Source of the DNA: Plantactinospora soyae | GTDB lineage: Bacteria > Actinomycetota > Actinomycetes > Mycobacteriales > Micromonosporaceae | DNA length: 64,000 nucleotides | Direction of reading: 5' to 3' | Assembly (NCBI RefSeq): GCF_014874095.1 | Contig: NZ_JADBEB010000001.1 | Coordinates: 5,394,001-5,458,000 of the forward strand | Shown here: one piece after another, positions 27,501 to 36,608 of the stretch | How positions within the stretch are numbered: position 1 is the first letter of the stretch | Layout of the letters: each line of letters begins with the position of its first letter | Notes under the pieces: generated by a model | Databases searched by the model: none | The model's input: the letters and a program-made list of their open reading frames with translations, nothing else | What the model was told of the DNA's origin: nothing | Position numbers and translations under genes: made by a program

Positions 27501-28920
27501 CGAGCGGTTCGTGGCGTGTCCGTTCGAGTCGGGCCGGCGGATGTATCGCACCGGTGACCTGGCCAGGTGGGCTGCTGATGGGCAGGTGGTGTTCGTCGGG
27601 CGGGCTGATGAGCAGGTGAAGGTTCGCGGGTTCCGGATCGAGCCCGGTGAGGTCGAGGCGGTACTACGCGGTCATCCGCAGGTGGGCCAGGCCGTCGTGG
27701 TGGTCCGGGAGGACGTTCCCGGCGACCGCAGGCTGATCGCGTACGTGGTGCCCGAGGACGTCGAGGACTGGACACCGGGCACGGTCCGGGAGTACACCGC
27801 GCGGCGGCTACCGGAATACATGGTCCCCGCCACCATCGTCACCCTCGACCAACTTCCCCTGACCACCGCCGGAAAACTCGACCGCCGCGCACTACCAACC
27901 CCCGAGTACGGCCGTGCCGAGGAGCCCGTGCTGGCCGCCCGGCTCGGCCCCACCACCGCCCTCGAACTCGTGCTCTGCGAGGTGTTCGCCGACGTGCTCG
28001 GTGTGCCGGAGGTCCGGGTCGACGACAATTTCTTCCGGCTCGGTGGTCACTCGCTGCTGGTGGTCACGTTGATCGCGCGGTTGCGGAGGCGAGGTGTCTC
28101 CCTCGCCGCCCGCGAGGTCTTCGCCGCGCCGACGGTTGCCGGCCTGATCTCGCGGATGAGCCTGTCGTCGGTCCGCGACTCCCTGGACACCGTTCTGCCG
28201 ATCCGCCCGCAGGGCAGCCGGCCGCCGTTCTTCTGCGTCCATCCCGGTGGCGGCCTCAGCTGGTGCTACATGCCGCTGGCCCGGTTCGTCCCGGACGACC
28301 AGCCGCTGTACGGGCTGCAAGCTCCCGGGCTCGACGGTGACAGCCCGCTCTTCGGCTCCGTGAAGGAGATGGCGGCGAGCTACATCGAGCAGATCCGCGT
28401 ACTGCAGCCGACGGGTCCGTACCATCTGATTGGCTTCTCCTTCGGTGGGATCGCGGCGCACGAGATCGCCGTGCAGCTCCAGGACGCCGGGGAGGTCGTC
28501 GCGGCGCTGGTCGTCATGGACACCTATCCCTCCGTTCCGCGGGATTCGTTCGCCCGGGAAGTTCCGGCGGTGCCGCACGAGGACACGGACGCCGAACTGG
28601 ACGACCTGGCCGCGAAGCTCCGGGCGGAGAACGGTGCCCTCCTCGGTGGGATGTCGGACGAGGAGTTGCGGCGCGGTGTCCGGGTCGGCAGGAACAACAT
28701 CGAGATCAAGCGTCAGCACCGGCTCGGGGTGTTCGAGCAGGACCTTCTGCTCTTCGTCGCGGAGGACGCCCGGGCGCGCGACTTTGGCGGCCACCTCTGG
28801 GAATCGTACGCGCGCGGAAAGATCACCGAGGTCGATCTGCCCTGTACCCACACCAACATGGTGCAGCCCGACATGCTGGGCCGGGTCTGGGCCGCCGTCG
28901 CCGCCTGGCGACAAGCTTGA
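15337..28920 (+). CDS. NRPS2: terminal nonribosomal peptide synthetase with thioesterase
   Basis: Final assembly-line enzyme, 4,527 residues. The reading frame extends further upstream, but the ATG at 15337 overlaps the NRPS1 stop (TGATG) and begins right at the C-domain motif [11 protein letters not shown]. Order: C(LCL)-A-T, C(dual)-A-T, C(LCL)-A-T, C(dual)-A-T, TE. LCL domains carry HHIASDGWS. Dual-type domains carry HHLMAADGG plus HHMVQDQ or HHMVLDH. Hand-read codes are DVWSLAMVYK (unassigned), DAWQFGVVDK (Gln), DLTKVGEVGK (Asn) and DLTKVGHIGK (Asp). The last about 240 residues are a type I thioesterase with GFSFGG (Ser near residue 4368), a downstream VVMD aspartate and His near 4505. 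The TE would release or cyclise a peptide ending in Asp. Linear hydrolysis and macro(lacton)isation cannot be told apart from sequence. Confidence 0.97.
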   Translation: MIPLSFAQRRLWFLSQLEGPSPLYNIPLVLRLDGTLDVPALQAALRDVIVRHESLRTVFPAADGEPYQRILDPDEFDWQLQVHRVGPAGLAQAMTEAKQYAFDLSAEVPIRAWLFQSGSTAEADEYVLVLVTHHIASDGWSMTPLGRDLSVAYAARLEGGAPRWDALPVQYADYALWQRELLGEESDPESVLSTQLAYWRRTLAGAPEELTLPYDRPRPAVASHRGHLVPLRVPAEVHQRLVQLARAERVTAFMVLQSAVAVLLSRLGAGTDIPIGFPVAGRTDPALDDLVGFFVNTLVVRTDLSGDPRFVEVLGRVRQASLGALEHQDVPFERLVEELSPTRSLARHPLFQVLLTLQNNERGAFDLPEAQAGGKPSLIRSTTSARFDLDLDVTEMFDAGGRPAGLRGSLTVAADLFDVSAAQRLVAWFVRVLTTVTTDARMRLHEVDLLDARQREQVLVEWNDAATGEVDATVVELFAQQVARHPDAVAVTTDGQGLSYAELDLAANRLARQLTARGVGAESVVAVLMERGIDVVVALLAVLKAGAAYLPVDPQTPAQRVAFMVADSGAECVLTSMACASLVTAPVPVMADSVPVVADSVPVLVVDEPAVAAELAGLDGEPPSGVGPLPDNPAYVIYTSGSTGRPKGVAVTHRGAVGLLTSMRELFDTGSEDVWSCFHSFAFDVSVWELWGALTHGGRLVVVPLAVSRSPEEFAALLARERVTVLSQTPSAFYQLLAAENFQLGALRWVLLAGEALDPTRLDAWWARQREGGPRLVNMYGPTETIVYCTQRPSVIGDRGSVLGRGFAGLSMFVLDGGLRPVPPGVVGELYVAGVQLARGYAGRVGLTAERFVACPFGSGERMYRTGDLVRWTVDGQMVFAGRADDQVKIRGFRIEPGEIEAVLQLHPQVTQAAVTVREDVPGDRRLVAYVIPTDVDTAQLRNFVRERLLDHMTPAAIVALDRLPLTVNGKLDRRGLPAPDYAAGAGRGRKPVNETEAVLCDMFAQMLGLDSVGVDDDFFALGGHSLLAVRLVSRLQAQGVPVSVRALFEAPTPAGLARAATAESTVVPANAIPPGSRRITADMLPLVALSDAEVARVVAGVDGGALNVADVYPLAPLQEGMLFHHLMAADGGRDPYLTVSVLQFDSRARLDTLVEALQRIVDRHEIYRTGVVWEGLPEPVQVVWRQVTLPVTTHVLGDAPADPVAALVERAGSVMDLGRPPLMDVHVAPVADGRWLGLLRMHHMVQDQQGMEVLLGELWAILTGRADELAAALPFRNFVAQARSVPREEHERFFADLLGDVTEPTAPYGLMDVRGDGMTSRAAELPVPREVVDRLRETARRSGVSMATVLHVAWARVLSVVSGRDDVIFGTVLFGRMNAGAGADRVVGPFINTLPVRVRTGRVGVRVAVEQMRVQLAALLEHEHAPLAVAQQASGVAENTPLFTSLFNYRYRARGEAGRERAIDGIRSLYFKERTNFPLAMSVNDLDDAGLSLTVQAVEPVDPYAVGRLLCTTMEHLATALAVDGPDTPLHDIDTLDPQQREQVLELWNDTGSELPGDSFLDVFEARVGSTPDATAVVADGLELSYRELNARANRLARSLTERSVGPERVVALVLPRSAEFVTAVLAVWKAGGAYLPVDPELPRARIEFLLRDAGAVLAVTRQVDGGTFEDGVPHLVVDDPELSARYSDADVPDVDRVGDRSAYLLYTSGTTGTPKGVLVTHTGVVNLVRWTIRDCGLGPGDRILQRTSLSFDAAVWELFATLASGATLVLAPAGADRDPAALVRLVAEHDITVLQVVPTLLQLLADEPGWSDCDTLRLLFCGGEPLHAELCHRSWDLRRAGPVPVWNVYGPTECAVDAVAHRLDPAQRSGPVPIGRPVSNTDLYVLDRSLRPVPVGVTGELYLAGAGVARGYAGRVGLTAQRFVASPFGSGRRMYRTGDLVTWTSDGQLVFQGRADEQLKIRGFRVEPGEVEAVLRAHPQVVQAAVIPREDVPGDKRLTAYVVPAEGESPDDLRGYAGQRLPDYMVPSAVVLLDRLPLTVNGKLDRRALPAPDYSAGVGRGPSSVREEILCAVFAQVLGLDSVGVDDDFFALGGHSLLAVRLVSRVRVVLDVEVPLRVLFDVPTPARLAGRLAASGVGRARLAVRAGVRPQRVALSFAQQRLWFLDRLEGPSPTYNIPMVGRLGGALDVPALRAALRDVIGRHESLRTVFPVADGEPYQRILEPHEVDWELPLRRVGPDELSEAVSEATRYAFDLAVEVPIRAWLFQSAADEYVLVLVTHHIASDGWSMAPLGRDVSIAYAARLRGVAPRWGALPVQYADFALWQRELLGQESDPDSVLSTQLAYWRQVLAGAPEELALPYDRPRPAVASHRGHLVPLRVPAEVHQRLVQLARAERVTAFMVLQSALAVLLSRLGAGTDIPIGFPVAGRTDPALDDLVGFFVNTLVVRTDLSGDPTFVEVLGRVRQASLGALEHQDVPFERLVEELTPTRSLARHPLFQVMLTLQNVERGVVDLPEARDRNRSVLPAGSSSTAVARFDLEVAASESFDEHGRPAGLLGSVTVAADLFDESTVQRLATWFVRVLDAVCGAAQLRLREVDLLDAGQRDQVLVEWNDTAVGGVEATALELFERQVAAVPDAVAVVDGDVRLTYAELAVRASRVAEHLRGLGVGAGSLVAVVMGRGIDVVVALLGVWKAGAAYVPLDPEYPAQRVGFVLADSGAAAVLTSAACESLVAGVVPAGVPVTVVDEPGMAARLSGLDGEVRSGGLLPDALAYVMYTSGSTGVPKGVGVTHAGLANYVVWAAGAYVTVGGAPLHSSLAFDLTVTSVLVPLVSGSVVVVDRVGGVAGLTGLLVGGRGFGLVKVVPAHAALLVGERVGVDVGSWVVGGEALPGSLVRGLLAVSAGSVVVNEYGPTEAVVGCCVFEVSGDWSGEVVPIGRPIANMRLYVLDDALSPLPPGVAGELYIAGVQLARGYVGRAGLTAERFVACPFESGRRMYRTGDLAKWVPGGQLVFLGRVDEQVKVRGFRIEPGEIEAVLTSHPQVDRAAVVVREDTAGDRRLVAYTVTDADPDDVVGYVAQRLPEYMVPAAVVVLDELPLTVNGKLDRRALPAPDFGVGAGGGRAPASVREEILCAVFAEVLGVDLVGVDDDFFRLGGHSLLAVRLVERLRRRGVSVSVRALFEAPTPAGLAGAVVVDQVVVPENLIPQDAERITADMLPLVELSDAEVEVIVGGVGGGAGNVADVYPLAPLQEGLLFHHLMAADGGKDPYVNVLVLEFDSRGRFDGFAGALQRVIDRHDIYRTAVVWEGLPEPVQVVWRRAVLPVITVVLDDELVDPVAGLVQRVGSVMDLGRPPLMDLHVAETGDGRWLGLLRMHHMVLDHQGLDVLMHELGAILTGRGDELATALPFRNFVAQARSVAREAHERFFAGLLGDVTEPTAPYGLMDVRGDGAQTVSGDVPVPQEVVDRLREVGRRLGVSTATVLHVAWARVLAVLSGRDDVVFGTVLFGRMNAGAGADRVVGPFINTLPVRVQTGQVGVRTAIEEMRAQLAALLEHEHAPLAVAQQASGIADNVPLFTSLFNYRFIARESDRQPDQAIGGIRTLFGEVRNNYPLTMSVNDVDTGELSLTTLAVDPVDPYAVGRLLCTTLEHLVDALYDEPGIPLRTVEVLDAPQRHQLLVEWNDTAAESPGGLLPEQFLRQVAQHPDAVAVVADGTEVSYRELDAASTRLARYLAGRGVGVESVVGLCLPRGVQMITAILAVWRAGAAYLPVDPQMPAERVAFMLADAGVHVVLACRDELGEAAERMADAFAGVAVAWLDDPQPLPDDVALPPADPAGLAYVIYTSGSTGSPKGVAVTHGSLANYVRSVSSRLGWGGVGVRYGLLQPQVTDLGNTVVFTSLVSGGVLHVLDPEVVIDPEAVAGYLAEHRIDHVKVVPSHLMALSAVAGAERVLPSGSLVLGGEAAPAGWVTALVEAAGNRPVFNHYGPTETTIGVATARLSTGPVVPIGTPIANTRLFVLDVALSPVPPGVVGELYVAGVQLARGYVGRAAMTAERFVACPFESGRRMYRTGDLARWAADGQVVFVGRADEQVKVRGFRIEPGEVEAVLRGHPQVGQAVVVVREDVPGDRRLIAYVVPEDVEDWTPGTVREYTARRLPEYMVPATIVTLDQLPLTTAGKLDRRALPTPEYGRAEEPVLAARLGPTTALELVLCEVFADVLGVPEVRVDDNFFRLGGHSLLVVTLIARLRRRGVSLAAREVFAAPTVAGLISRMSLSSVRDSLDTVLPIRPQGSRPPFFCVHPGGGLSWCYMPLARFVPDDQPLYGLQAPGLDGDSPLFGSVKEMAASYIEQIRVLQPTGPYHLIGFSFGGIAAHEIAVQLQDAGEVVAALVVMDTYPSVPRDSFAREVPAVPHEDTDAELDDLAAKLRAENGALLGGMSDEELRRGVRVGRNNIEIKRQHRLGVFEQDLLLFVAEDARARDFGGHLWESYARGKITEVDLPCTHTNMVQPDMLGRVWAAVAAWRQA
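17095..17157 (+). repeat. 21-base tandem repeat, three copies, inside the NRPS2 module 1 A domain
   Basis: Units start at 17095, 17116 and 17137 and encode [14 protein letters not shown] and V-P-V-L-V-V-D. They fall in a surface loop before the YTSGSTG motif. Confidence 0.75.
18551..21770 (+). other. NRPS2 module 2: dual C-A-T, Gln
   Basis: Dual-type C about 18560-19960 (second His motif HHMVQDQ, with Gln where His or Gly is usual), A about 20020-21500, T about 21530-21740. The code DAWQFGVVDK is close to the known Gln code DAWQFGLIDK. Confidence 0.75.
21771..24945 (+). other. NRPS2 module 3: C(LCL)-A-T, Asn
   Basis: LCL C about 21790-23150 with [10 protein letters not shown] about 23200-24690, T about 24720-24930. 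The code DLTKVGEVGK predicts Asn. The N-terminal part of this A domain differs from the NRPS1 Asn modules, while the core from about 23648 is nearly identical, as if a cassette had been exchanged. Confidence 0.85.
23648..24180 (+). repeat. Asn A-domain core cassette, copy 3 (NRPS2 module 3)
   Basis: Near-identical DNA to the cassette at 4465. The A-domain part just upstream (about 23270-23640) is of a different sequence type. Confidence 0.8.
24946..28920 (+). other. NRPS2 module 4: dual C-A-T-TE, Asp
   Basis: Dual-type C about 24950-26360, A about 26420-27910, T about 27950-28160, TE about 28190-28917. The code DLTKVGHIGK is the classic Asp code, so the released peptide should end in Asp (or beta-hydroxy-Asp). 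Confidence 0.87.
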
Positions 28921-28950
28921 CGACCCGGGATTTGACCGTTAGACATGCGA

Positions 28951-28963
28951 TATAACGGTTATA
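28951..28963. promoter_or_regulatory. Palindrome in front of the PadR gene, candidate autoregulatory operator
   Basis: Perfect inverted repeat TATAAC-G-GTTATA, unusually AT-rich for this DNA. Its last base is the first base of the AGGAGGG ribosome binding site (28963-28969). A TTGACC at 28932 could be a -35 element, but its spacing to any TATA-like -10 is not ideal. PadR regulators often repress their own operon, so binding here would block initiation. That role is inference. Confidence 0.5.
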
Positions 28964-28973
28964 GGAGGGCCCG

Positions 28974-29495
28974 ATGCAGCAGGAAGTAGTGCTGGCCATG
29001 CTGGCCAAGGAGCCCTCGTATGCCTACCAGTTGGGGGCACGGCTGCGTGACGCGCTCGGTCCGCTCGGCGAGGCGATGAACGCCGGGCAGGTCTACGTCA
29101 CGCTGACCCGGCTGGAGAAGGCCGGCCTGCTGGAGGTCGAGCGGCCCGTCGGAGACCGGGTGGAGCGCAAGGTGTATGCGCTCACCCCCGACGGTCAGCA
29201 GCGGGTCGCCGAGTGGATCACCGAGGTCAGCTGGCCGAAACCCAATCTCGCCGAGTTCCACCTCAAGCTGGTCGCGGCCGCCTCGGCCGGACTGGCCGAC
29301 CCGATCACAATCGTCGACGCCCAGCGCCGCGAGTTGCTACGCCGGCTGCGTGACGCCCAGCGCGCCGTCATGGCCGAGCCGGATTACTCGAACGCCGCGC
29401 TGTTGCTCGAAGGCGTCGTGCTCCGGCTACAGGCGGACCTGCGCTGGCTCGAGGCATGCGAGAAAAACTGGACCCACCGAAGGAGTGGATCGTGA
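28974..29495 (+). CDS. PadR-family transcriptional regulator
   Basis: A 173-residue protein with the PadR winged-helix DNA-binding domain over about residues 1-85 (QEVVLAMLAKEPSYAYQL at the start, GQVYVTLTRLEKAGLLEVE as the recognition and wing region, YALTPDGQQRVAEW) and a helical C-terminal dimerisation region. An AGGAGGG ribosome binding site ends about five bases before ATG 28974. It is the first gene of a three-gene unit: its stop TGA (29493-29495) lies within the GTG start of the ABC ATPase. PadR genes in front of ABC transporters commonly repress the transporter until a ligand is present. Here the ligand could be the cluster product, which would make this a self-protection switch (inference). 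Confidence 0.92.
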   Translation: MQQEVVLAMLAKEPSYAYQLGARLRDALGPLGEAMNAGQVYVTLTRLEKAGLLEVERPVGDRVERKVYALTPDGQQRVAEWITEVSWPKPNLAEFHLKLVAAASAGLADPITIVDAQRRELLRRLRDAQRAVMAEPDYSNAALLLEGVVLRLQADLRWLEACEKNWTHRRSGS

Positions 29496-30238
29496 GCGAC
29501 GCCGCCGACACGCCTGTACTTCGCGCCCGCGGAGTGCAGAAGGAGTACGGCAAGGGGGATGGACTGGTACGCGCCGTCGATGGGGTCGACCTCGACATCG
29601 CCGCCGGAGAGACGGTGGCGATCATGGGGCCGAGCGGCTGCGGGAAGTCCACGCTGCTGCACCTGCTCGGCGGGCTGGACCGGCCCTCGGCCGGCGAGGT
29701 GCTGCTCAGCGGCCGTCGCATCGACAACATCAGCGAGAAGGCCCTGGCCCGGATGCGACGGACCGACATCGGCTTCGTCTTCCAGTCCTTCCATCTGATG
29801 GAGGAACTCACCGCCGTGGAGAACGTCGAGCTGTCGGCGCTGCTGGCCGGGCGCTCGCCGCGGGCCGCCCGACGGCGCGCGGAGGAACTGCTGGAGCAGG
29901 TCGGGCTCGCCGGCCGGGCGCGGTTCCTGCCCTCCCAGCTCTCCGGCGGCCAGCGGCAGCGGGTCGCGGTGGCCCGGGCGTTGAGCAACGAACCGCAGGT
30001 CGTGCTCGCCGACGAACCGACCGGCAACCTGGACAGCGCCGCCACCCTGGACGTCCTGCAACTCTTCGAGGGACTGCACGGCTCCGGCCAGACGCTGGTG
30101 ATCGTCACGCACGACGCGCGGATCGCGGCCACCGCCGACCGGATGATCTCGATGCGCGACGGCGAGTTGGTGGACGAGACCAGGTTGACCGGTGGTACCA
30201 CCGGCGAGCTCCGCGCCTTCGCCGGGCTGGAGGACTAA
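29492..30238 (+). CDS. ABC transporter ATP-binding protein (MacB/LolD type)
   Basis: A 248-residue ATPase subunit of a two-gene ABC transporter. Walker A GPSGCGKST, Q-loop VFQSFH, signature LSGGQRQR, Walker B VVLADEPTG followed by NLDS, and H-loop VTHD are all intact. The VLADEPTGNLD form is typical of the MacB/LolD/FtsE class that pairs with FtsX-type permeases, as the next gene encodes. The GTG at 29492 is chosen because AAGGAG lies six bases upstream and the GTG overlaps the PadR stop by four bases. An in-frame ATG at 29456 has no ribosome binding site and would overlap PadR more. The likely role is export of, or resistance to, the peptide at the membrane. Confidence 0.93.
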   Translation: MSDAADTPVLRARGVQKEYGKGDGLVRAVDGVDLDIAAGETVAIMGPSGCGKSTLLHLLGGLDRPSAGEVLLSGRRIDNISEKALARMRRTDIGFVFQSFHLMEELTAVENVELSALLAGRSPRAARRRAEELLEQVGLAGRARFLPSQLSGGQRQRVAVARALSNEPQVVLADEPTGNLDSAATLDVLQLFEGLHGSGQTLVIVTHDARIAATADRMISMRDGELVDETRLTGGTTGELRAFAGLED

Positions 30239-30242
30239 GCCG

Positions 30243-32069
30243 ATGGGCCGTATCCTGCTCGTGGTCCGCCTCGCCGTGCGTGACCTCCGCCGGCGCCGCA
30301 CCGAGGCCGCGCTGCTGCTGCTCGCCATCCTGGCCGCCACCACGACGTTGACGCTCGCGCTCGTCCTGGGCGACGCGGCCCGCGACCCGTACGAGAGCAC
30401 CCGGGAAGCGACCAACGGACCCGACGTGGTCGCCAACGGCCAGGCCGCCGGGTTGCCCCGGCTCGAAAGTCTGGCCACCGCGGCCGGGGTCACCGACCAC
30501 AGCGGGCCGTTCCCGGTCGCCTCCGGAAAGCTCCAGGCCGGCGACCGTACCTCGGACGCGCAGATCGTGGGCCGCGACACGGGGGTCGCGTCGGTCGACC
30601 GGCCCGAGGTGACCCAGGGCAGCTGGGTCAGCGACGGCGGCGCGGTGATCGAGGCCGCCTTCGCGAACGCGCTCGAGTTGCGCGTCGGTGACTCGATCAC
30701 CCTGGCCGACCGGTCGTTCGAGGTCGTCGGGTTCGCGGTCACCGCCGCCATGCCGCCCTATCCGGGATCGTCCTGCATCGTCGTGAGACCCGGCTGCGTC
30801 AACGGTGTGGTCACCGAGGGCCAGACGTTGCCGCCGGGGCTGCTGCACAATCCCGGGCTGGTCTGGCTCACCCAGGCGGACGTCCGGAGCCTCGCCGCGG
30901 ATCCGAACTCCCTCTCCTACGTGTTGAACCTGAAACTCGCCGATCCCGAGGGGACCCAGGCGTTCATCGACGCGAACACCGGCGGGCCGGGCCGCAGCGC
31001 CGGGATGCAGAGCTGGCAGGACATCCTCACGGATGCCATCGAGCTGGCCAGAGACTCCCAGATCCTGCTGCTGATCGGTACCTGGCTGCTCGGTCTGCTC
31101 GCCGTGGCGAGTCTCTCGGTACTGGTCGGCGGTCGGATGGCCGACCAGACCAGACGCGTCGGGCTCCTGAAGGCGGTCGGCGGCACACCGGGCCTGGTCG
31201 CCGCCGTCCTGCTCGCCGAGTACGTCCTCGTGGCCCTCGTCGCGGCTGCCGGCGGGCTGGCGATCGGCACGCTGACCGCGCCGTTGCTGACCGAGTCCAG
31301 CGCCGGCCTCCTCGGCAGCGCGGGCACACCGGCGATAACCATGACCAGGATCCTGGTGGTGATCGCCGTGGCGCTCGGCGTCGCGGTGATCGCGACCGCC
31401 GTACCCGCCGTACGCGCCGCCCGCTCCAGCACCGTCAACGCGCTGGCCGACGCCGCCCGCCCGCCCCAGCGCATGGGCTGGCTCATCGCGATCTCGGCAC
31501 GACTGCCCGTTCCGCTGCTCCTCGCCCTGCGGGTGGCCGCCCGCCGGCCGCGCCGGGTCGTGCTGGGGGTGGCCAGCATCGCGGTCACCGTCAGCGGCAT
31601 CTACGTCCTGCTGGTCCTCAACTCCTTCCTGTCCACCCAGCCCCTCACCGGCGGTTACGGCGACAGCCAGGTCCGGGTACTGCGGCACGTGCTGCTCACC
31701 TGGACGGTCATCCTGCTCACCCTGGCGGCGGTCAACGCGATCGTCATCACCTGGGCGACGGTGCTCGACAACCGGCACTCGTCGGCGCTGGCGCGTGCCC
31801 TCGGCGCCACCCCCGGCGAGGTGACCGGTGCACTGGCCGCCGCGCAGGTGCTGCCCGCGTTCGTCGGTGCCGTGCTGGGCGTCTTCCCAGGCGGCTTCGC
31901 GCTGTTCGCCGCCATCAACGGGATCACCGGCGGCGACAGCGACAGGGCCACGCTTCCCTCGCTCTGGCAGTTGGCCGTCCTGATCCTGGCGACTCTGCTG
32001 GTGATGACGGCACTCACCGCCGTTCCCGCCCGGCTCGGTGGCCGCAGGCCGGTGACCGACACGCTGTGA
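30243..32069 (+). CDS. FtsX-like ABC transporter permease
   Basis: Membrane subunit, 608 residues, pairing with the ATPase four bases upstream. One transmembrane helix lies near the N-terminus (about residues 20-40, rich in L/A/T), followed by an extracytoplasmic region of about 230 residues. Seven further hydrophobic segments follow, arranged as two FtsX-type bundles (around residues 275-390 and 435-605), giving about eight helices. Sequence blocks such as VGLLKAVGGTPGLVAAVLLAEY and ARALGATPGEVTGALAAAQVLPA match the conserved permease loops of the ABC3/FtsX family. ATG 30243 is preferred over upstream in-frame starts because it begins directly with the basic MGRILLVVRLAVRDLRRRR stretch before helix 1. 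No further gene follows in the unit. Confidence 0.92.
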   Translation: MGRILLVVRLAVRDLRRRRTEAALLLLAILAATTTLTLALVLGDAARDPYESTREATNGPDVVANGQAAGLPRLESLATAAGVTDHSGPFPVASGKLQAGDRTSDAQIVGRDTGVASVDRPEVTQGSWVSDGGAVIEAAFANALELRVGDSITLADRSFEVVGFAVTAAMPPYPGSSCIVVRPGCVNGVVTEGQTLPPGLLHNPGLVWLTQADVRSLAADPNSLSYVLNLKLADPEGTQAFIDANTGGPGRSAGMQSWQDILTDAIELARDSQILLLIGTWLLGLLAVASLSVLVGGRMADQTRRVGLLKAVGGTPGLVAAVLLAEYVLVALVAAAGGLAIGTLTAPLLTESSAGLLGSAGTPAITMTRILVVIAVALGVAVIATAVPAVRAARSSTVNALADAARPPQRMGWLIAISARLPVPLLLALRVAARRPRRVVLGVASIAVTVSGIYVLLVLNSFLSTQPLTGGYGDSQVRVLRHVLLTWTVILLTLAAVNAIVITWATVLDNRHSSALARALGATPGEVTGALAAAQVLPAFVGAVLGVFPGGFALFAAINGITGGDSDRATLPSLWQLAVLILATLLVMTALTAVPARLGGRRPVTDTL

Positions 32070-32080
32070 GGGGTTCCGCC

Positions 32081-32109
32081 GTACAAATGCGCAGTCACGT
32101 CAGTTGAAC
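32081..32109. promoter_or_regulatory. StrR-type operator A, upstream of the hydroxylase/exporter operon
   Basis: GTACAAATG-N11-CAGTTGAAC. The half-sites match as an inverted repeat at 7 of 9 positions and fit the StrR operator form GTTCGACTG-N11-CAGTCGAAC known from the streptomycin regulator. The site lies about 134 bases before the start of the diiron hydroxylase gene. No convincing -10/-35 pair was found; TTGACG at 32132 is a possible -35. Confidence 0.65.
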
Positions 32110-32242
32110 GTGTGCGGGCCGTGCGCCGGCGTTGACGGGTTTCCTGGGCCATGTGATGGTGGGCCTCGCCGGCGCACGGACCCGATTAATGCGGGACCTG
32201 CCCGAGCGATGACGTCATCGTTGTTGCAACGGAGGGAAGCGG

Positions 32243-33832
32243 ATGGGCGACAGCAGCGAGCCGAGATTTCTTCGCTCGAATGCGATCATCGAGCCTCTTG
32301 TCGACCGGTTCTACGCGTGGCTGCACATAGTCGCCCCGGTGCAGGCGGCAATGAACCTGGCGAATGTCCAGGTGCCGCTGCTCGAGTCCTATCTACATTC
32401 TCCGAAGGTGCACGTCGCGGCCACCAACAACCCGGAACTGCGCGGCGGATACTTCGTCGGCATCGAGGAAGAGCGCAGCATGGAGGTCAGCGCGCTGCTC
32501 GACGCCATCAAGCGGGACCGGGCGGACATGCTGACCTTCGCCGCGGCCGTCGCCGAAGCGGAGGAACTGCTGCGCCAGACCGCCACCGGATTCGACCTCA
32601 CCCCGCTCTATCCGAAGCTGCCGTCGGCGCTCAACGGCCTCGTGGAGTTGGCGTACGACACCAACAACCAGCCGTCGATGCGCTATATCGAGCCGCTGCT
32701 CTACCACAGCCCGCTGTACGACGTACGGCGCCAGTCGGTGCAACTGTCGCTCGACACCGGCGTCGAACGCCCGTTCATTCTGGCCACGCCCCGGATGCCG
32801 TCTCCGGACGTACTCGAGCTGCCCTACGCCTTCGACCATCCGGGACTGGACGAGCTGTTCAAGGCCCGCACCCGGGGCACCACCCTCGGCCACCTCCGTG
32901 AGGCGCTCGAACTGGACGACTCCCAGGCGGCGAAGCTGGACCTGCTGCTGGCGCCGCAGCCCAGCCTGGCTCCGGACCGGCACGTCGAACGCGGTGGCCG
33001 CATCCGCTACTTCGGGCACGCCTGCCTGGTCATCCAGACGCCCGAGGCGGCCATCGTCACCGACCCGTTCATCAGCACCGACAACCGGGCCGGCGACCGG
33101 TACACCCTCGACGACCTGCCGGACCACATCGACCTGGCCGTCATCACCCACGGGCACCAGGACCACATCGTGCTCGAGACCCTGCTGCAGCTGCGTCCCC
33201 GGCTCGACGCGGTCGTGGTGCCCCGCTCGTCCCGGGGCAACCTGTGCGACCCCTCGATCGCGCTGTACCTGCGCCACCTGGGCTTCACGGTCATCGAGGT
33301 GGACGACTTCGACGAGGTGCCGGTGCCCGGCGGACGACTGGTGGCGACGCCGTTCCTCGGCGAGCACTGCGACCTCGACATCCGCGCGAAGTCGACGTAC
33401 GTGGTCCAGCTGGCCGGTTCGTCGGTTTTCATCGGCGCGGACTCCTCCGGCATCGACCCGGTGCTCTACCGGTACATCCGCAACCAGCTCGGCAAGGTCG
33501 ACATGGCGTTCCTCGGCATGGAGTGCGACGGCGCGCCGCTGACCTGGCTCTACAAGGGCCTGCTGACCAAGCCGGTGACGAAGAAGATGAGTGACTCGCG
33601 CAGGCTGTCGGGGTCGAACGCGCAACAGGCCGCCGCGATCATGCGGGAGCTGGGCGCGGACGAGGGCCACGTGTACGCCATGGGCGAGGAGAGCTGGCAG
33701 GGCCACGTGATGGCGACCACGTACAACGAGGACACCTACCAGCTGAAGCAGATCGACGAGTTCCTGGGCTGGTGCTCGGAGAACGGCGTCACCGCCGAGC
33801 ATCTGTTCAACAAGCGAGAGTGGACCTGGTAG
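32243..33832 (+). CDS. CmlA-type diiron beta-hydroxylase acting on carrier-bound amino acid
   Basis: A 529-residue protein. Its N-terminal half (about 1-245) is the dimerisation domain typical of CmlA-like enzymes. Its C-terminal half is a metallo-beta-lactamase fold with the metal motif HGHQDH (H303, H305, D307, H308) and a later EHCD/GADSSG region. CmlA of chloramphenicol biosynthesis hydroxylates the beta-carbon of an aminoacyl residue while it is held on an NRPS carrier domain; homologues serve several NRPS pathways, including ramoplanin-type ones. The ribosome binding site GGAGGG lies seven bases before ATG 32243. It is the first gene of a unit with the alpha/beta hydrolase (9 bases downstream) and the exporter, behind StrR-type operator A. 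The target residue (Asn, Asp or an aromatic) cannot be told from sequence. Confidence 0.9.
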   Translation: MGDSSEPRFLRSNAIIEPLVDRFYAWLHIVAPVQAAMNLANVQVPLLESYLHSPKVHVAATNNPELRGGYFVGIEEERSMEVSALLDAIKRDRADMLTFAAAVAEAEELLRQTATGFDLTPLYPKLPSALNGLVELAYDTNNQPSMRYIEPLLYHSPLYDVRRQSVQLSLDTGVERPFILATPRMPSPDVLELPYAFDHPGLDELFKARTRGTTLGHLREALELDDSQAAKLDLLLAPQPSLAPDRHVERGGRIRYFGHACLVIQTPEAAIVTDPFISTDNRAGDRYTLDDLPDHIDLAVITHGHQDHIVLETLLQLRPRLDAVVVPRSSRGNLCDPSIALYLRHLGFTVIEVDDFDEVPVPGGRLVATPFLGEHCDLDIRAKSTYVVQLAGSSVFIGADSSGIDPVLYRYIRNQLGKVDMAFLGMECDGAPLTWLYKGLLTKPVTKKMSDSRRLSGSNAQQAAAIMRELGADEGHVYAMGEESWQGHVMATTYNEDTYQLKQIDEFLGWCSENGVTAEHLFNKREWTW

Positions 33833-33841
33833 CGCACCGAG

Positions 33842-34645
33842 ATGTCCTACCTGCACACGAACGGCATCCGGCTCGCCTACCAACGCTCCGGTCAGGGGGA
33901 TCCCGTTCTCCTGATCATGGGCACGGGGGCGGCCGGTCATGTCTGGAGCCTGCACCAGACGCCCGCGCTGCACCGGGCGGGATACCAGACGGTCACGTTC
34001 AACAACCGTGGCATCCCGCCCTCGGACGCCCCTGCGGGCAGATACTCGCTTGCCGACATGGTCGCCGACACCAGGGGACTGATCGAGGCGCTGGACCTGG
34101 CCCCGTGCCGGATCGTCGGTACCTCAATGGGCGCGCTCGTCGCACAGGAACTGGCGATCGGCTGGCCGGGGCTGGTGCGGTGCGCGGTCCTGATCGCCAC
34201 CCGGGCCAGCTCGGACGCCATCCGGCGGGCACAGGTGGCGGCGGAGCGGGCGCTGTTGGAAAGCGGCGTCCGGGTCCCGCCCGCGTACGACGCCTTCGTC
34301 ACCGCGCTCCAGATGCTGTCGCCGGCGACGCTCGACGACGACGCGGCGGTCTCCTCGTGGCTGGAGATACTCGAACTGGCCGGGCACGGCGACGGGGCCG
34401 CGGACGGTCAGGCGTGGGTCGACACGTTGGCGGACCGACGGGAGGTGCTCCGCGGCGTCGCCGCGCCGTGCCGGGTCATCGCGTTCACCGATGACCTGGT
34501 AGCGCCACCGCACCTTTGTGCCGGCGTCGCCGAAGCGATTCCGGACTGCGACTTCGTGGAGATTTCCCGCTGCGGGCACCTCGGTTACCTCGAACGTCCG
34601 CACGAGGTCAATACGGCGATCATCGAGTTCCTGGACAAACACTGA
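33842..34645 (+). CDS. alpha/beta hydrolase, possible editing or maturation hydrolase
   Basis: A 267-residue alpha/beta hydrolase. Visible features are the oxyanion-region pattern LLIMGTG near residue 20, the nucleophile elbow GTSMGA with Ser near residue 95, a late Asp in FTDDLVAP, and the catalytic His in RCGHLGYLERP near the C-terminus. It lies between the hydroxylase and the exporter with nine bases to the gene before. It has the length of both type II thioesterases and small-molecule hydrolases. Its N-terminus (MSYLHTNGIRLAYQRSGQGDPVLLI, cited by its opening residues) looks more like the general hydrolase branch than RifR-type editing thioesterases. A role in removing misloaded acyl groups is possible but unproven. 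Confidence 0.85.
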   Translation: MSYLHTNGIRLAYQRSGQGDPVLLIMGTGAAGHVWSLHQTPALHRAGYQTVTFNNRGIPPSDAPAGRYSLADMVADTRGLIEALDLAPCRIVGTSMGALVAQELAIGWPGLVRCAVLIATRASSDAIRRAQVAAERALLESGVRVPPAYDAFVTALQMLSPATLDDDAAVSSWLEILELAGHGDGAADGQAWVDTLADRREVLRGVAAPCRVIAFTDDLVAPPHLCAGVAEAIPDCDFVEISRCGHLGYLERPHEVNTAIIEFLDKH

Positions 34646-34667
34646 GCCGATCGGAGGGCCTCGGCAC

Positions 34668-36608
34668 ATGACGATGGCAGGTGGCCGGGGCCCGATGCGG
34701 ATGCTCTTGGACCCGGACGCGGTCAAGCGACACAAGCTCCGCCCCGGAACGTTACGACGCGCCGTGCCGTACGCCGGCCGGTACCGAGGTCTGCTCGCGC
34801 TGCTGCTCATCAGCACGGCGCTGCACGCCGGCATCGTCGCCGTCGGCCCGATCATCCTCAAGTTCATCATCGACGACGGCCTGATACCCAAACGGTTCGA
34901 CGTCATAGTGACGCTGTCACTGGTCCTCGTCGGGCTGGCGCTGGTGGACGTCGCGGCGATCTACTGCCAGACCTGGCTGTCGGCGAGGGTGGGCCAGGGG
35001 CTGCTTTACGACCTGCGTACCGAGGTGTTCGCCCACGTGCAGCGGCAGGCGATCGCGTTCTTCAGCCGGACCCAGACCGGCGCTCTGGTCAGCCGCCTGA
35101 ACACGGACGTCATCGGCGCCCAGCAGGCGATCACGACACTGCTGTCCCAGGCGACGTCCACCATCCTGACGCTCGTCCTCGTGATCCTCACGATGGCCTA
35201 CCTGTCCTGGCAGGTCACGCTCGTCGCGCTGGCGATGATCCCGCTGTTCCTGCTGCCGACCAAGGTGATCGGGCGGAAGCTGCAGCGGCTCACCCGACGG
35301 CGGATGGAGCTCGACGCGGAGATGGCCTCGTTGATGAACGAACAGTTCAACGTCTCCGGGGCCATGCTCGCCAAGCTCTACGGCAAGCCGGAGCGCGACG
35401 CCGAGGCGTTCGCCGGGCGGGCGGCCAACGTGCGGGACGTGGCCACCGCGGGCATGGTCTGGGGCCAGATGCTCGTCATGATCGTCACGGTGCTCAGCGC
35501 GACCACCACCGCCATGGTGTACGGGCTCGGCGGCAAACTCGCCATCGACGGTGTGCTCGAGGTCGGCACCCTGGTGGCACTGGCGGCCCTGCTGGTGCGG
35601 TTGTTCGGCCCGATCAACCAGCTGTCGAACATGCACGTCCAGGTCATGGCGGCACTGGTCAGCTTCGACCGCATCTTCGAGGTGCTCGACCGCCGGCCGC
35701 TCGTCGAGGACCGGGCCGACGCCGGCCCGATCCGGGTCGCCGGGGCCGCCGACGGGGTGGCCCCGGAGATCGAGTTCGACGCGGTGTCGTTCCGCTTCCC
35801 GAAGGCGGAGGACGTCTCGCTCGCCTCGCTGGAGTCGAGTTCGACCCGTGCGCCGGAGCGGCCGAACGACGCGTGGACGTTGCGGGACGTGAGTTTCCGC
35901 GCACCCGGCGGGCGGTTGACCGCGTTGGTCGGTCCGTCCGGGGCGGGGAAGACGACGATCACCCACCTGGTCGCCCGCCTCTACGACCCCGACTCGGGCG
36001 CGGTCCGGATCGACGGCGAGGACATCCGGGACGTGACCCTGCGGTCCCTGGCCGACACCGTCGGCGTGGTGACACAGGACGCGCACCTGTTCCACGACAC
36101 GATCCGGGCCAACCTGCTGTACGCGCGGCCGGACGCGACCGAGCGGGAGCTGATCGAGGTGTGCGACGCCGCCCGGATCTGGGAGGTGATCTCGTCGCTC
36201 CCCGACGGCCTGGACACGCGGGTCGGCGAGCGGGGCTACCGGCTGTCCGGCGGGGAGAAGCAGCGGGTCGCGCTGGCCAGGCTGCTTCTCAAGTCCCCGC
36301 CGGTGGTCGTCCTGGACGAGGCGACCGCGCATCTGGACTCGGAGTCCGAGCGGGCGATCCAGCGGGTACTCGACACGGCCCTGGCCGGCCGGACCTCGTT
36401 GGTGGTCGCGCACCGGTTGTCGACGGTGCGCCGGGCCGACCAGATCCTGGTGGTCGACGGCGGCCGGATCAGGGAGCGCGGAACCCACGAGGACCTGCTC
36501 GCCGCCGGGGGACTGTACGCGGAGCTGTACAACATCCAGTTCTCCTACCAGGCAGCCGATGCCGTGCCGGTCGACTCCGCTCCCGCGCAGGGGCGTGCGG
36601 CGGTCTAG
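34668..36608 (+). CDS. ABC exporter, fused permease and ATPase (half-transporter)
   Basis: A 646-residue half-transporter of the MsbA/multidrug exporter type. An N-terminal membrane domain (about residues 35-325, six hydrophobic segments) is followed by an ATPase domain with Walker A GPSGAGKTT, LSGGEKQR, Walker B VVVLDEATAHLD and an H-loop VAHRLST. The ATG at 34668 is chosen for the CGGAGGG ribosome binding site at 34651-34657; the reading frame runs upstream into the hydrolase gene. Codon 29 is TTA (34752-34754), rare in this DNA. A short extra loop rich in Ser and Arg sits between the first beta strands of the ATPase domain. Likely function: exporting the finished peptide. The gene ends at a bidirectional terminator shared with the convergent hydroxylase gene. 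Confidence 0.94.
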   Translation: MTMAGGRGPMRMLLDPDAVKRHKLRPGTLRRAVPYAGRYRGLLALLLISTALHAGIVAVGPIILKFIIDDGLIPKRFDVIVTLSLVLVGLALVDVAAIYCQTWLSARVGQGLLYDLRTEVFAHVQRQAIAFFSRTQTGALVSRLNTDVIGAQQAITTLLSQATSTILTLVLVILTMAYLSWQVTLVALAMIPLFLLPTKVIGRKLQRLTRRRMELDAEMASLMNEQFNVSGAMLAKLYGKPERDAEAFAGRAANVRDVATAGMVWGQMLVMIVTVLSATTTAMVYGLGGKLAIDGVLEVGTLVALAALLVRLFGPINQLSNMHVQVMAALVSFDRIFEVLDRRPLVEDRADAGPIRVAGAADGVAPEIEFDAVSFRFPKAEDVSLASLESSSTRAPERPNDAWTLRDVSFRAPGGRLTALVGPSGAGKTTITHLVARLYDPDSGAVRIDGEDIRDVTLRSLADTVGVVTQDAHLFHDTIRANLLYARPDATERELIEVCDAARIWEVISSLPDGLDTRVGERGYRLSGGEKQRVALARLLLKSPPVVVLDEATAHLDSESERAIQRVLDTALAGRTSLVVAHRLSTVRRADQILVVDGGRIRERGTHEDLLAAGGLYAELYNIQFSYQAADAVPVDSAPAQGRAAV

